A DNA stretch of 64,000 nucleotides from Cristatella mucedo (Eukaryota > Bryozoa > Phylactolaemata > Cristatellidae), in NCBI GenBank assembly GCA_009760855.2, contig WPIO01000061.1:1967001-2031000 (forward strand), given 5' to 3'. The position numbers were made by a program, and so were the translations under genes. The notes beneath the pieces were generated by a model. It was given only the letters and a program-made list of their open reading frames with translations. It made no database searches and had not been told where the DNA came from. Within the stretch, counting starts at the first letter, position 1; every line of letters begins with the position of its first letter. Below, one piece after another: positions 37,136-48,601 of the stretch.

Positions 37136-37640
37136 TCAACCTCTGGGGAAACTGATTGAGGTCCTTGGAATAAGATATCACATTTATGCTGTCAATACTC
37201 AGCTGTATTTTTTCATTCAAACCGTTGGATTCTGCTGCAGTAACTGAGAAACTGATTGCATGCCATGCCGACATTTGACCTTAGGATGTCGGAAAACCTC
37301 TTAAAACTAATTGAAAACTAAAGCAAACTGCTGCTCATAGGTGTATGGTGTATGGCTGGATTAAAAGGCCTTGCTCTTTGAATAAATGATGCTGATGTGC
37401 GACCATCACCAAATGGTCGAAATTTAAGTGTCCTTTTTGACAGCTTCTTCAATTTTAAAAGCTTTATTCAAAAGACTGCTTCTACAACTAGCCATCACTT
37501 CTGATCCTTGTCCAAGATCAGGAGCTGTCTTCCACAGTAGCTTGTAAAAATTTTTAACTAGCCCATTAGTTCAGTCTCGACTTGATTATTATAAGTCCTT
37601 TTTGCTTGGGCTTCCAAAGAAAGCAACTAGGCGGCTGCAG
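37136..37640 (+). mobile_element. LINE family A, sense RT segment
   Basis: Sense continuation starting just before the YADD region (here degraded) and passing MSENLLKL and AGLKGLAL-like sequence to LGLPKKATRRLQL at 37640, where a CA-repeat begins. Together with 36480-37135 it forms a head-to-head inversion with the RT core missing between. Confidence 0.75.
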
Positions 37641-37641
37641 T

Positions 37642-37745
37642 TGACACACACACACGCACGTACGTACGCACGCACACACGCACACACACACTCACCTACT
37701 CACACACACACACACGCACACATATATGTATATATATTTATTTAT
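37642..37745 (+). repeat. (CA)n/(CGTA)n/(TA)n microsatellite
   Basis: Interrupted CA repeat with CGTA and TATATATG tracts at the 3' break of the LINE. Confidence 0.9.
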
Positions 37746-38015
37746 CTATGAGATGCAATTGGTGCAAAAATCCAGGTGTCTTTACATATTTCCATCGCTC
37801 GAATAGTAAGCACTCAAGTACGTCTCTTTTGAGCTGTGCCGCCCGGGCGACTGGCAAGCGGTCGGACATATCTGTGAGCCAATGCCAAACAGCTCAGAAC
37901 AACGCGACCTAATTGGCGACTCGGAAGGATGTAAAAGGAGAGCAATCAGCAATGAGAAGGCTTACTAGAGTTCAAGTGAGGCTCTCTGGTTCCATACCTG
38001 TTACCGGGTTGCTAT

Positions 38016-39640
38016 GTGAGTCCCGATCCACATCTACCCGCTATATTGTCGGCGAGTCGAGATATTTGGATACTCTGCAGCTGGACGTGGGCTAATTCCG
38101 AATACGCCATCACACTTCCATTTCAACGAGACAAAATTTTGGAAAGTTTCTAATCGTACAGCACGGTAATTTATTTCGTTTTGTTTAGTAGGGTTTTGAG
38201 TTCTGAGAAATTTAAACGACAGGCGGTAGGAAGCTTTTTCCCAGAGACAAATATGGTACCGACTTTTGTGTATCAGCATCAGATGTTGGCAGTGGTAGTT
38301 GTGATGGCGGCAATGACAGCTTCAACAAATAGTTAATGAGCTGGCCTACCATAGAAAGCTTCCTCTGGTCGAGTGACGACCAGCGGCACTTGGTGCAGAA
38401 GCTGTCAGTGTTCCCGACGGGCACAGGGAGCTGCAACGACTCCAGCCTACCCACATTGGGATATGGAGTGGACTCGCCAACTATGGCATCCTCTGGTTAA
38501 GGTCGCCTCCAATGATTCCCTGAGCAACCTCGGCTGCCAGTCATCCGACATGCGATTCCTCCGTTAGTGCCAGCAGGAGTGGCACATACCATGTTACTCA
38601 AGACTTCGACTAACCCTGTGACGAAGATACGCATAAGTCTTCGATGATTAGTGAGGTGGAAGGTTTGCATAGGAGCAGCAGTGGGACGGTAAGAAACTCG
38701 TTCGGAACCCCAAGCAGCAGCAAGTGCCGTAGCAACACGACGATGTGGTCAGGAGGTACACCAGAGAAAGGTCAGCAGTGCTTGTGCGAATGCCAAGCAG
38801 AGCGTGCCGGTGCCTTTGCCAGAGATGGATCGAGCCTCCTGCAACTGTTGGTGTGTTCTTTTCGATGTCTTTTCCAAAAGGCCCATTTCGGGCTTCGGGG
38901 CCATAATTTTGGTTAAGGTCCCTTGTTGGTTTTCTTGCCTTCATGGCTTCTCTAATGGGATTGGCAGAGGAGCCTGCAACGGGCCCTTAGCTAGACAATT
39001 TGACCATGGGGGAGTAATCGTACACCGAAGCGGCTAGCGAGGTCGCTGACCTGTGATTTAATGAGAGGCCCACGGTGGTTTCTCAAGACCTAAGTGCGTC
39101 AACAGTAGTGATACCGGCTTATGCGCCGGGCGAACCGGGCTACAGCTGGCATAACCTTACTGAGATTGAGACGCTGTTGGATGGGATTACCCATCTTCCG
39201 CGGCTAAGGTATGTCTCGACAGAAAGCCGAGGAGGTTTTTAGAGCTGGGGTTCTGGCTGGAAGCCCAGAATCTCACGGCTGTGCGAGCATTAATGACAAT
39301 TCACACGGGGGGGGGGCGAGGAGCCATCTTAATAGGTCTATGGTGGTTACCTTGGCAGTGGTTCAACGGCGTATCCTGCTTGTAGACCTATTTACTGCTA
39401 TAGTACCGTTTGAAAACGTGCTGAGTGAGAATCATGGTTTTCTTAGGGGTACTAACGTCATGAATAGTGTTCGCCAGTTGGCATGTGTCTTGAAGAAGGC
39501 TCTCCCGGACACGCTGCTGATACAGGGCTTCACCGTGGTGTATCCAGCCACAAGGCTACGGTGTGCCGTGATAGGATGCCACAAGCTTGTGGCCAGAATG
39601 GGCCCTTATTTGGCCTTGTGCCAGTCTGTGGTGTGATGTA
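38016..39640 (+). mobile_element. Gag-like retroelement copy 2, 5' part
   Basis: First 850 nt match 26226-27115. It then runs through VVIPAYAPGEPGYSWHNLT EI (about 39100-39170), shared with 29.94 kb, into a 141-codon open frame (39211-39636) reading VVQRRILLVDLFTAIVPFEN and VLKKALPDTLLIQGFTVV, of unknown role. Copy 1 lacks this last part, so it may be a different element. Confidence 0.55.
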
Positions 39641-40117
39641 GATGCCGTAAGGCGGGAAGCACGATCGCTGACAGCCCAATTAAGCCCAAGTGTAGTTTTT
39701 ATGGAACAGAGAGGGAGTCACGCCCGTAAGGACTGAGACCGCGAGAAGCCATATAAACGGAATGAGGCCTTGAGTGCCTGAGGACCCAACCCAGATTAAG
39801 GGAAGCTTGGCGGTGTATCAGCGGCTGCAGAGAGTGTCTCCTGACTGCCGGTTATTCCTTTGAGCTAGATCAGCTGGGGGCAGGGCATGTCCTCTGAGAA
39901 CTTTTCTCCCCTGACCTCAGTGGGGATTGCGGTTCCGGATTGAGCGTTCTAGATGGTGATAATCAAGCTGGAGGTTCCTTAATCCTTGTCTCCAGGTTCA
40001 GTGTTGGAAGCTAGTGACTAGCCACAGCTGCTGGTGTTGGCTGTGGATTCTGGGCAATGGGATGAGGTGGAGGAAGTGAAGGTGAGGGACTACCAGTTTA
40101 GGGAAGCCTGTCTAGGT
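39641..40117 (+). mobile_element. Probable continuation of the copy-2 element
   Basis: GC-rich, broken frames, base composition like the flanking element; interrupted at 40118 by a family A LINE inserted in the opposite sense. Confidence 0.3.
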
Positions 40118-42235
40118 GAATGTAATGTATCTCCGTCAGTAACTCCACAAAGTCAGAAAGACCATGTGGGTGTTACGCAGGAGAGTTTTGTATAGTGCAC
40201 TCACAGCCTAAGCGGCTTTCGGTACGCATTCGGTAGCCAACACACTTCGTCTCATGCAACAAAGAGAAAGTGGGAAGCATAGCAGAGTTAGGACAGCAGT
40301 TGAGGTAGTGAGTAGCATAGAAGTAGCAGTTCAGGACCGCTGAAAACGATGTGCCGTAGTCCGCAGTTGGAGAGTAGATGTCGTTGCACAAGAATTGTGG
40401 TAGCGAGTTCCACAGTCTAGGATCTGCAGTGCTAAAGCTTCTGTCGCCAACTGTCTTTAAGAGGAGGAATGGGAGAGATAAATTATTGTCCACACAGGAC
40501 CTCAGGGCGCGAACAGGCTGAAACTGATGCAGCAGTTCAGCTAGGTATGAAGGAGCCAAGCCGTGGCGGGCTTGTGGGTCAGCATAAGAACTTTGCTCTG
40601 TATTCTTTGCTCAACCGGCAACCATCCTAGATCTCTCAGCAGAGGTGACACGTGCTCAAACCGCTGGGACTTGAAGACCAGCCTTGCAGCCATATTCATA
40701 GTCCGCTGTAGTGGCATTATAGCTTTCTTTGGCAGCCCAGCCAAAGGGGAATTACAATAATCAAGCCGAGACAGAACTAAAGAGCTAGTTAAATTTTTTA
40801 CAAGCCACTGTGGGAGACAGCTTCTAATCTTGGATAGGGATCGGATGTGATGGCTAGTTGTAGAGGCAGTCTTCTAAATGAAGCTTTTGAAATTGAGGCA
40901 GCTGTCGAACACGACACCTAGATTACGAGCACGTGGTGAAGGTCGCACAATAGCATCACCTATAAGAATAGCAAAGCCTTTTAATCCAGCCACACGCTTA
41001 GGGTGTCCTATGAGCAGCAGTTCGGTGTTATCGTCATTTAATTTTAGGAAGTTTTCCGACATACAGAATCGAATATCGGCAAGGCAAGCATTCAGTTTTT
41101 CGGTTTCTGCAGCAGATTCCGACGGTTTAAATGACAAATACAAGTGAGTATCGTCAGCATAGAACTGATATCCTATTCCATGGGCCTTAATCACTTTTCC
41201 CAGAGGTTGTTTATAAATGGCGAACAGCAAGGGACCAAGTACAGACCCTTGAGAGACTCCACAGGTGACCCTTCTCATGTCTGAGACCCGACCTCTACAC
41301 GACACAGATTGAACACGATCAGACAATTATGATTTAAACCACGCCCGTGCTTCGTCTGCCAGACCAATCGTTGTTCTCAATCTTTCAAGCAGAACTTCGT
41401 GATCAATGGTGTCGAAGGCAGCATACAGATATAGCAGAGCTAGGGCAGTGACATTCCCGTCGTCGTTGCCACGTAGAATGTCATTCTTAACACGGAGGAA
41501 GCTGTTTCAGTAGAGTTCTGCCTCTTGGAATCAGATCGAAATGTTTCTGACATTTTATCATTTTCAATATGTTCACCTAGCTGCTTAGCAACAATTTTTT
41601 CAAGAATCTTTGATAAGAACGGAAGAAGGGAAACTGGACGATAGTTTGCTAGGACCTCTGTGTCTAATACAGGCTTTTTAAGAATAGGTCTAACGATTGC
41701 CGATTTGAAGGACTTGGGGACGACCCCTTTTCCCAAAGAAGCATTACAAATCTTGGTTACGGCAGGGCTAAGTTGGTCTGCAAGTGAAGACCACAGAGAT
41801 GAAGGTATAGGGTCTTCAGGAGACAAGCTCTTTTTGCTAGACCTTATTAAGGCAGCCACATCACAGGCAGAAACATCGGAGAACCTTTTAAGAAAGGTCA
41901 CAGGTTGAGGAACAGCGATTGCTTAGGTCAGATGGGGCTTAATGGAGGCACGAATGTGCACAATTTTTTCAGTAAAGAATGCTGAAAACTTTTCGGCTGT
42001 GCCCATGATATCTGGGGAGTCAGACCTGACAGCATTGGCCAGTAAATGATTTACTGTCTTATAAATCTGTTTAGTGTCTGACTGGCAGGAATTCAGTTTT
42101 CTAATGAAAAAAGAAGCCCTGGCTTTTTTAAGCTTTCGTGTGTAAACTCGAAGGAAGTCTTTAAAATTGACTAGGTCTGACTCAGACCCCGATTTCTTGA
42201 AACGACGTTCCAGCCTGCGCTCCTGTGACTGCTGG
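40118..42235 (-). pseudogene. LINE family A, RT to 3' end
   Basis: A 2.1-kb antisense copy. From its 5' break (LERRFKKSGSESDLVNFKDF near 42210) through RT: PVTFLKRFSDVSACDVAALI, IVRPILKKPVLDTEV, ANYRPVSLLPFLSKI, then after a gap RVTCGVSQGSVLGPLLF and an intact FYADDTHLYLSF (41180), C-terminal LVFKSQRFEHVSPLLRDLGW and the 3' UTR with terminal ACATTACATT. Only a handful of stops and shifts. Inserted within the copy-2 retroelement region, so younger than it. Confidence 0.88.
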
Positions 42236-43294
42236 TTTGATTCTGCTCCCGGCGCCAGGTGGCCACGCATTCTCGGTCCCCGGTCTAATGCTCGGGAGAG
42301 CTGTGCTTTCTGACGCCGATTGCACGTCAGGTGAAGGTTGCTGGCACGAGGATCCGCCAGGCATGTGTGGCCCGTGCCCAAGGGGATTCAAAGCAGGTAC
42401 CGGTTTCGACGACCACTGCGACCAGCGTTGCGGGGACTTGTGGGAAGCGGCAAAAGTCTATTCAGCACTCGGCCGCTAAGAAAAGGTGCTACTGACGTCT
42501 TAAGTTCTTCCGGTAGACGTTCAGGAGGAGTAGGATCCTCGGCCAAGGCTGGATCTCTATAAGCCCTCTGTGTTGGTCGACAAGTGGTCCCTTGCCTTCA
42601 AGGCTTGCATCGTTGCTTGTGACTAGTCCAGCTTCTGTGGTCCGGTCACCACCCTGTCGGGGGAATTTAAATGGCCATGGTAGACGCCTAGTCGAAGAAA
42701 GGCAAGTTTGAGGGAGAATCATGCTGCCCGGTCTGGGGCCCTCCTCAGGTTCTCAAGGCACAGTGTACTGTACACAGCAATCGAGTGAATGCTGTCAGGA
42801 GTATCATACAGGCAAATGCGACCAAGTTTTTTGGAGACCCGGATGGATGCAGGGTCTTTTGTATGCAGGAGGCCAGCTTGAGGCCCCTGGATGTAGTGAA
42901 GCTCCAGGGTCTGTTAGCAAAGGCAATAGGTCTTAGTGTCCAGGCGACTGTGCTGGTAGTGACCACCCCTGGGTAAGGAAGAGGTGGCGGCCAAACACTA
43001 AATGGCCAGGAACGCCTCCCCAGAAGTTGACCGGATTTAGTACTGCCACCTGAATGCGATGGACGCCCATTGTGCCCCATTGACAGTTATTTTGAATGGT
43101 TGCCTGGAGTTTGGGGATGTTCCCACCTCGTGGAAGATAGGCCAAAGGTTCTGCGTTATCAAAAAGGTGAGCAGGGTGATTCGCTCATTTCCGCCATATC
43201 CCTTTGCCCACGATGAACAAGATCCTTTCGGGCTGCTTAGCGACCCGATTTACGTCATTCTAACGTGGCAAGGGTCTCTTCCTTAAGCAGAAGG

Positions 43295-43393
43295 GTTTTC
43301 CCTTTGCAGAAAATGTGAAGCGCCCAGAAAGAGATTTAGTTGTCTAAGGAATTTTTTATCAAGTGCATTACTGTTGTTATATTATTATTCTCC
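43295..43393 (+). mobile_element. Solo family B tail inside the R2-like RT
   Basis: TTTGCAGAAAATGTGAAGCG, hairpin and (ATT)n with no LINE body; it separates RT blocks that are contiguous in R2-type proteins. Confidence 0.75.
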
Positions 43394-44119
43394 CTTGGTG
43401 GGAAGGCTGTTTGGAGCACTCGTTTTAGATCAAGCAGGTCTGCGTGACGCGTGAAAGATGAAGCGTCATCTGCACGGTGCCTTTCTGGACCTCCAGAATG
43501 CCATTCTGAGGGTACCCCATGCAGCCTTGCTTCGAGCGTTGAAGCACCAGGGGGTTAAACAGTCTTTCACTGAACTGATCCAACGAATTGAGGTGGACTC
43601 GTCCAAGGTGCTGAGTCTTGGTCACGTCTCTATTGATCCTTTTCCGGCGGTTTTGGGTGTCCGGCAGGCCGATCCTCTCTCACCTATCTTATTGGAACAG
43701 GTTAGGGAACTCGTGGTGAGCCAGCTGGCCTTGAGGTCGGACAAGCATGGCTACAAGCTCGGCTCGTTATTTCTGTCGGTCTGTGCTTTGGCAGACGAGC
43801 TGGCTCTTTTCGCCATCACCCCAGCTATGAGTCCCTGTAGCGTCTTTTGGACATGGCTGAGTATTTCTCCGAAAGGATTGAGCTTACCTTCTGTCCCCTA
43901 AGTGCCGCATCCTGACACTGAACCTTGTGTCCTCAGCACTATTTTTTTGTGATTGCGGAAGCGGCCATCCCACTTTTGGCTGATAAGGATACGAATGTTT
44001 ATCTGGGCGCCCATCAAGGCTTTGTGTACCATCGTATGGGGGTTTCTTCGGTGGCGTTGTTTCTGGTGCCCGACATATTCCTGGTACAGGGCTGGTTCTT
44101 TGCCGCGGGACTGAAGTTG

Positions 44120-44192
44120 AATAATAATTATAATCCACTTGATAAAGTGCCCTCGGAGAACTTAATCTCTTTCTAGGCGCTTTACATTTTAA
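44120..44192 (-). mobile_element. Solo family B tail inside the R2-like RT
   Basis: Antisense tail (AATAATTATAATCCACTTGA, hairpin to GGCGCTTTACATTTT) between FFAAGLKL and the thumb motif LPRLEYL. Confidence 0.75.
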
Positions 44193-44859
44193 TGCCTTGC
44201 CCACCTTTTTACTGCCAAGGCTGGAATATTTGGTGAGATCCAAGTGGCTTCAAAAGAGGCTGCAGGAGCCGGTGGATATCGTGGTGAGAGATTTTTGCAG
44301 GTACGCCTGTCGTCTCCCCCTGAGCACCATGTCTGGCTTCGTCAACCGTGTAGGATCATGTGGAGGCCTTAGGTATGTCCCCCAGAGGCATGAGGAGGAC
44401 ATACTGCACGCGACCCAGGCTTGCAGCATGCTGACCTCAGCGGTATCGGTCGTTTGGCTGGTTGCACTGAAAGGCCTGGAAGAGGCTGCAAAGGTCTTCC
44501 GTGTGCTTCCCTCAAACAAAGCAAAATAGCTATTTCCGTCTGAGGGTCCATTTGACCTGACTGCGCATTGAGACATCAGTTCTCTTTTGTAAGAGGCTCG
44601 AAAGTCCATGAGGAGGTTCGGTATGGGGGTGGCAGTTGTTGTTGGCCGAGTTTCACTTGACTGGAAGGAAGATGAACACGCGACCCCGCTGTCCGAAGGG
44701 AACGAGATGTTACAGTCCATCCGCAAGGATGTGCTCGCTATTTTCGGATGCCCAAAAGCTAAGCAATCGGGACTAGGGAAACTGGCGGGCTCTCTGGCGA
44801 CGGAGAAGCACGTATACCATACCCTTAAAATAAAAACGCTTACGGCATGCGAACTAGAA

Positions 44860-45250
44860 CATTTCCACGTAGAAGCTGGCGGCTGCTGATACAATCCGCA
44901 AATCCTTATCGATCTCCCGCCATCAGGCGGAAGAACTTGTAGTCGCGACTCTCATTGGAGTCTCCCCAATGGTGCCTTTTGAGGTGTATGGTGAGATGTT
45001 GCCGTTTATGGCAAGGTCCACAGGCAATGGTAGGGGTCCTAACTGGGATCTCTTCCTTCCATAGCATCAGGCAGTTCCGCTGTGAGCTAGAAATGCCCCT
45101 TCTTGCACACAATTATGTTCCTGGCAGTACAGTCCCAGTGATGGTGAGATGCGAGGGGAGGCCATCCTCTAGTGCATGCTCTGTGGCCACAGTGGCGGCA
45201 TGGCCCAACACTGCCCAATCCGGACATGGGTGTTGCCCAAAATGTCCCAA
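44860..45250 (+). pseudogene. Gag-like zinc-knuckle segment, second copy
   Basis: Collinear with 30100-30480: ADTIRKSLS / ADIIRKSFS, VMVRCEGRPSS, then one base-shift and CMLCGHSGGMAQHC. The knuckle keeps C-x2-C and the last C but has Gly for His. It lies downstream of the R2-like RT, although ORF1 normally precedes RT, so two elements are probably interleaved. Confidence 0.6.
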
Positions 45251-45269
45251 TGTCCCAAGGTTTAAAGTT

Positions 45270-45560
45270 TCGATTCAAGAGTTCAACTGGTCTGCCACGA
45301 CTCGTTTAAGTGTCTTTGAAAGGAATGGTAGAAGGATGACTGGGCGGTAGTTGCTCATGTTCTTTTAGCCTAGTCGCTTTCTTGAGAAGTGGCCGGACAT
45401 CAGCTTTTTCTGAAAAGTGCAGGGACAAGACCTGAGGCTAGTGACATGTTAATGATGTTAGTTATGCATGGCAGCAGCAGACCAATGCACCATAATAGCA
45501 GGACAGTGGGAATAAGGTTCAAAATGCTTGCCTTCTTTGATTGGGATATGAACTTAGGGA
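45270..45560 (-). mobile_element. LINE family B RT N-terminal fragment
   Basis: The minus frame reads IPTVLLLWCIGLLLPCITNI and INMSLASGLVPALFRK, matching LPCITNIINMSFALGYVPAP at 34.2 kb. Confidence 0.7.
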
Positions 45561-45669
45561 AATATTGTATGTGAAATATTGTATCTACTTGAAAGTTGAG
45601 CAACTTCCAAGAAGACCCTTGAACGGAATAAAATCTGCTATACATGTCTAAATCTCGGAGGCATCTATT

Positions 45670-45990
45670 GTTCAGATGCTGATGGAACGGAGCTGCACAA
45701 CGAAATAAGTTACTTTTAAATGCTTATTGCCACACATCGCGACTCAGAACTCAGGACCTCGCGGCAACTCATGTAATTCATTATCGGATATGGAGACGTT
45801 TACCCTAATTTGAGAGTTGCCATACAAGTCCTTCTCACCATGGCTGTATCGATTGCCAGTTGTGAACGTTTTTTTGAAAAGCTGAAGATAATCCTGTCTT
45901 ATCTGGGAGCACAAATGGGTCAAATCTCTGATTTGGGCATGCTAAGCAGTGAAAAGACGTAAGACAATATTTTCTTTCAAACTGTAATCC
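45670..45990 (+). pseudogene. hAT transposase C-terminus (dimerisation region)
   Basis: The plus frame reads DADGTELHNEISYF, stop, then YPNLRVAIQVLLTMAVSIAS, CERFFEKLKIILSYLGAQMG and DLGMLSSEK. hAT transposases end with a region of the form YPN...LLTxPVSVAS-x-ERSFSKLK-xI-K-x-Y-LRSTM, which this follows residue by residue. Only this part survives. Confidence 0.75.
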
Positions 45991-46494
45991 ACCAGCTTGC
46001 TATAGTAAAGGCCCCAGAATATCACCTAGTTAAGCAGGAAACATTTGCATAAGTTCAAGCTGTAATAGCTACCTTTTACCTGTACTACAGTTAACAAAAC
46101 TTTCTCGACTCGATGTGCCTGTTACCACGTCTTTTGCTTCTCGTCTGTGGTGGAGCTATTTTTGACAAAGGGAGGGGTACCATTAGTGGCTTTGTCCACA
46201 TGCAGCGAAAGGTACTCACTAAGCCACTCAAGCAAGAGAGTGTTTGTAAAATATGAAATAGGAATGAACCAAATAGACATGCTAATCATGAAGCATAAGT
46301 ATGACAGCCGGCACCAAAATCGATCACATATTATGAGAATACAGCATGACAACTATGTCTTCCTGGATGATCACATCTAGGCCCTTATTAGCTAAGCATC
46401 CCTACACGACAAAACAAGATTAGCTAATTTAACAGCCTCAGTTATACACCGGCATATGAGCCTACTCGGCTACCACCACTATTTTTGCATGTTC
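45991..46494. other. Unassigned spacer
   Basis: Overlapping plus and minus ORFs of 76-77 codons at 46122-46380, neither recognised. Confidence 0.3.
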
Positions 46495-46580
46495 GTTAAA
46501 GGGTCGCCCACTACAGGACTCAAACCCACGACCAGGGTTGTGAATGCCCTAGCACTCGTGAAAGCACCCTAGTCCTGGGC
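46495..46580 (-). mobile_element. tRNA-like SINE, family 2
   Basis: Minus strand box B (GGGTTTGAGTCCTG) and GTAGTGGGCGA, matching the element at 54.04-54.12 kb in order and spacing. Box A is degraded. Confidence 0.55.
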
Positions 46581-46779
46581 ATAGACTCTGGGGCAAGGTC
46601 ATATTTCAATGCAACATTTCAGATAATTAGGAGACCTATACGTGGGTGACTACCACCATAAAGCAGCTGAACTGCTTGATGAGGAGCCAATGGCGGTTGA
46701 TGATAAGTGGGGCGGTGCAGCAATTATGACGTTTTCATTTTTTGTTTTTATTTGAGGGACAGGTTTTCCAACTTTTGAG

Positions 46780-47120
46780 TCAGGCAAGGTCTGCTCGTAA
46801 GTAGCAAGTAGGCTAATCGTCTTTCAGTTCGAGAAAGTTTGTCATCCAAGAGCGAATGTGAGTAGAACATGCAGCAAGGGAGCTGAAAGTTTTACATGGA
46901 GTAAGGAAAGAAGTGATAGGAGTATAGGTACATGTGCGTGTTATTACCATAGAAACATAAGCCTAGATGTCGCATGGCGATTACACAAGCAAGAGGAAGA
47001 GTACAATACGCTGCGTACTTAAGAGGCTCCTGGAATAACTGCTCGTTGACAGCAATGTTCTTGAGCCTCCCACTGAGATATGACCTAAACGATTGCAGAG
47101 CAGTGCCCACTGATACCCAG
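46780..47120 (-). mobile_element. LINE family B RT fragment
   Basis: The minus frame reads MGTALQSFRSYLSGRLKNIA, then YADD-like FYGNNTHMYLY with both Asp replaced by Asn, and LAACSTHIRSWM-like sequence. Confidence 0.7.
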
Positions 47121-48243
47121 GGTATGTAAAGATCCTCGATTCATGGCAATCAACCCGCAAAAACTGAATGTAGGTCTGTGCATCCGTCCATTTATTACCA
47201 ATGATGGGGCATCGAAGACTTATTAACGTACATTTTCGGCAGATTCCAGTGGCTATTAACTTTTAACAAAGTAACGTTTACCCGAGTGAACAAAACCATT
47301 TCACAACAGCAGAAAAGTCTTAAATGGATTCACTCTCGTAAGGTAATGGCAATACAAGTTTCTTCAAACAGGACAGGAAATCATAATGTGGGTGAAGAAT
47401 TTTGAGCACCTTACCCTTGCTAAGACCCATGGGCAGCATCAAGAAACTTAGCAGTACTAATAACTTTAAAGGACAGTCACCTAAATTCTTGAGAATTTCT
47501 GTCGAAATTCTTGCTCACATTTTATGCCGAGTGAATGTTTCATGAGCTAAAAATCGCATTAAATACTGAAAGCCACTTCGACACTTTGTTCAACTGTACA
47601 GGAGTGGCCGACTTCTCACGTTACAAAGAGATTCATATTGGACCACCGACTGGTGGCTAGGATGTTCGAACCTCCTGCAAAGGTCACTGACCTGCAAGAA
47701 TCTGGGAAATTTTCAAAGGTCTTAGCTAATGGTAGCTGACCGATTGCCTGTGTTAGCAGCTCCTGCATTATTTAATAGCATATCGGTTATGGCTTACCAG
47801 AGCTTACCCTAACAAGTAAATCCTAAATCCATGCTATTATTGGTGCTCTGCTAAAAGCCGATTCCATTGCCACACGAATGCAAACAGGCAATTTGGGAAC
47901 AGCCTAAGGATGTTTGCGTAGATACTGCCACTAATAGCAGCAATACTAATCTGAAGCTGCAGAGTTCACTCACTTGAACTGCACAATACCCTTCAGCGGT
48001 GCTTCTGCAAGTATTCACTGGCATTATACCTTTTATTATTATTATTATTATAGCAATCGTAACAGGCCGGAAGAAACAATTCAGACACGGACGGCACTTG
48101 CATCAGCAAACAAAACATATGGTTCACAACGTTCCTACCAAAACCATTGGTAAGCTATACAACCAACAGCCAGCATTGAAACTATATAAGTCCGTGCCAA
48201 TAATGATGGCCAGCTTCTACATACCATAGGCTGCTGTTAGCAT
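47121..48243. other. Downstream of the KIX-TAZ1 gene; nothing recognised
   Basis: About 1.1 kb with an (ATT)6 run near 48030-48050 but no hairpin. No bromodomain or other CBP-like coding was seen on the minus strand. Confidence 0.35.
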
Positions 48244-48249
48244 ATTTAT
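48244..48249 (-). terminator. Candidate poly(A) signal AATAAA of the KIX-TAZ1 gene
   Basis: TTTATT on the plus strand is AATAAA on the minus strand, about 350 nt downstream of the TAG stop. It is the right distance for a short 3' UTR, but this hexamer is common in AT-rich DNA. Confidence 0.3.
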
Positions 48250-48601
48250 TAGATAACACTGAACATTTAGACAACTGACCATCCACAGCTGTAGGCACAA
48301 GTTAGATCTCGGGCACTAGTTACCTCACAGTTCATTCAAGATAACAAAATCAGCTGATACATACTACGATTAATCACTGTCCGAGCACGTGTAGACAAGT
48401 GAAGGCCCACGAGCAGATGCAGGCTGCGGGCTGTTACTGTTCACTACTACCTTTTCCGACCTCTTCTTGCTATTCAAAGCTAAAATATCGAAACTGCTGA
48501 GTTTAACATAACATTACGATAGTGCACGAAAGAAATTCTAAAGATCAAGCAGAGCATGGTAGATGTAGCTGTATGAATACTTACCTTGAATCGAAATTTG
48601 A

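Larger units (their letters stand above)
42930..44529 (+). pseudogene. R2-like reverse transcriptase fossil, in three pieces
   Basis: RT of the R2/NeSL type (site-specific, restriction-like endonuclease LINEs). Pieces: 42940-43290 with NGCLEFGDVPTSWKIGQRFC then DSLISAISLCPR (the W-R-P-I-S-L motif region, shifted); 43394-43900 with HLHGAFLDLQNAILRVPHAA, LGVRQADPLSPILL and LADELALFAITPA, i.e. GVRQGDPLSPILF and FADDLALFA with Gly to Ala and the second catalytic Asp to Glu; 44193-44529 with LPRLEYL, RDFCRYACRLPLS and GGLRYVP (thumb). Two solo family B tails (43295, 44120) split it. Several stops. The clade is judged from GVRQ-DPLSP and the thumb motif only. Confidence 0.7.
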
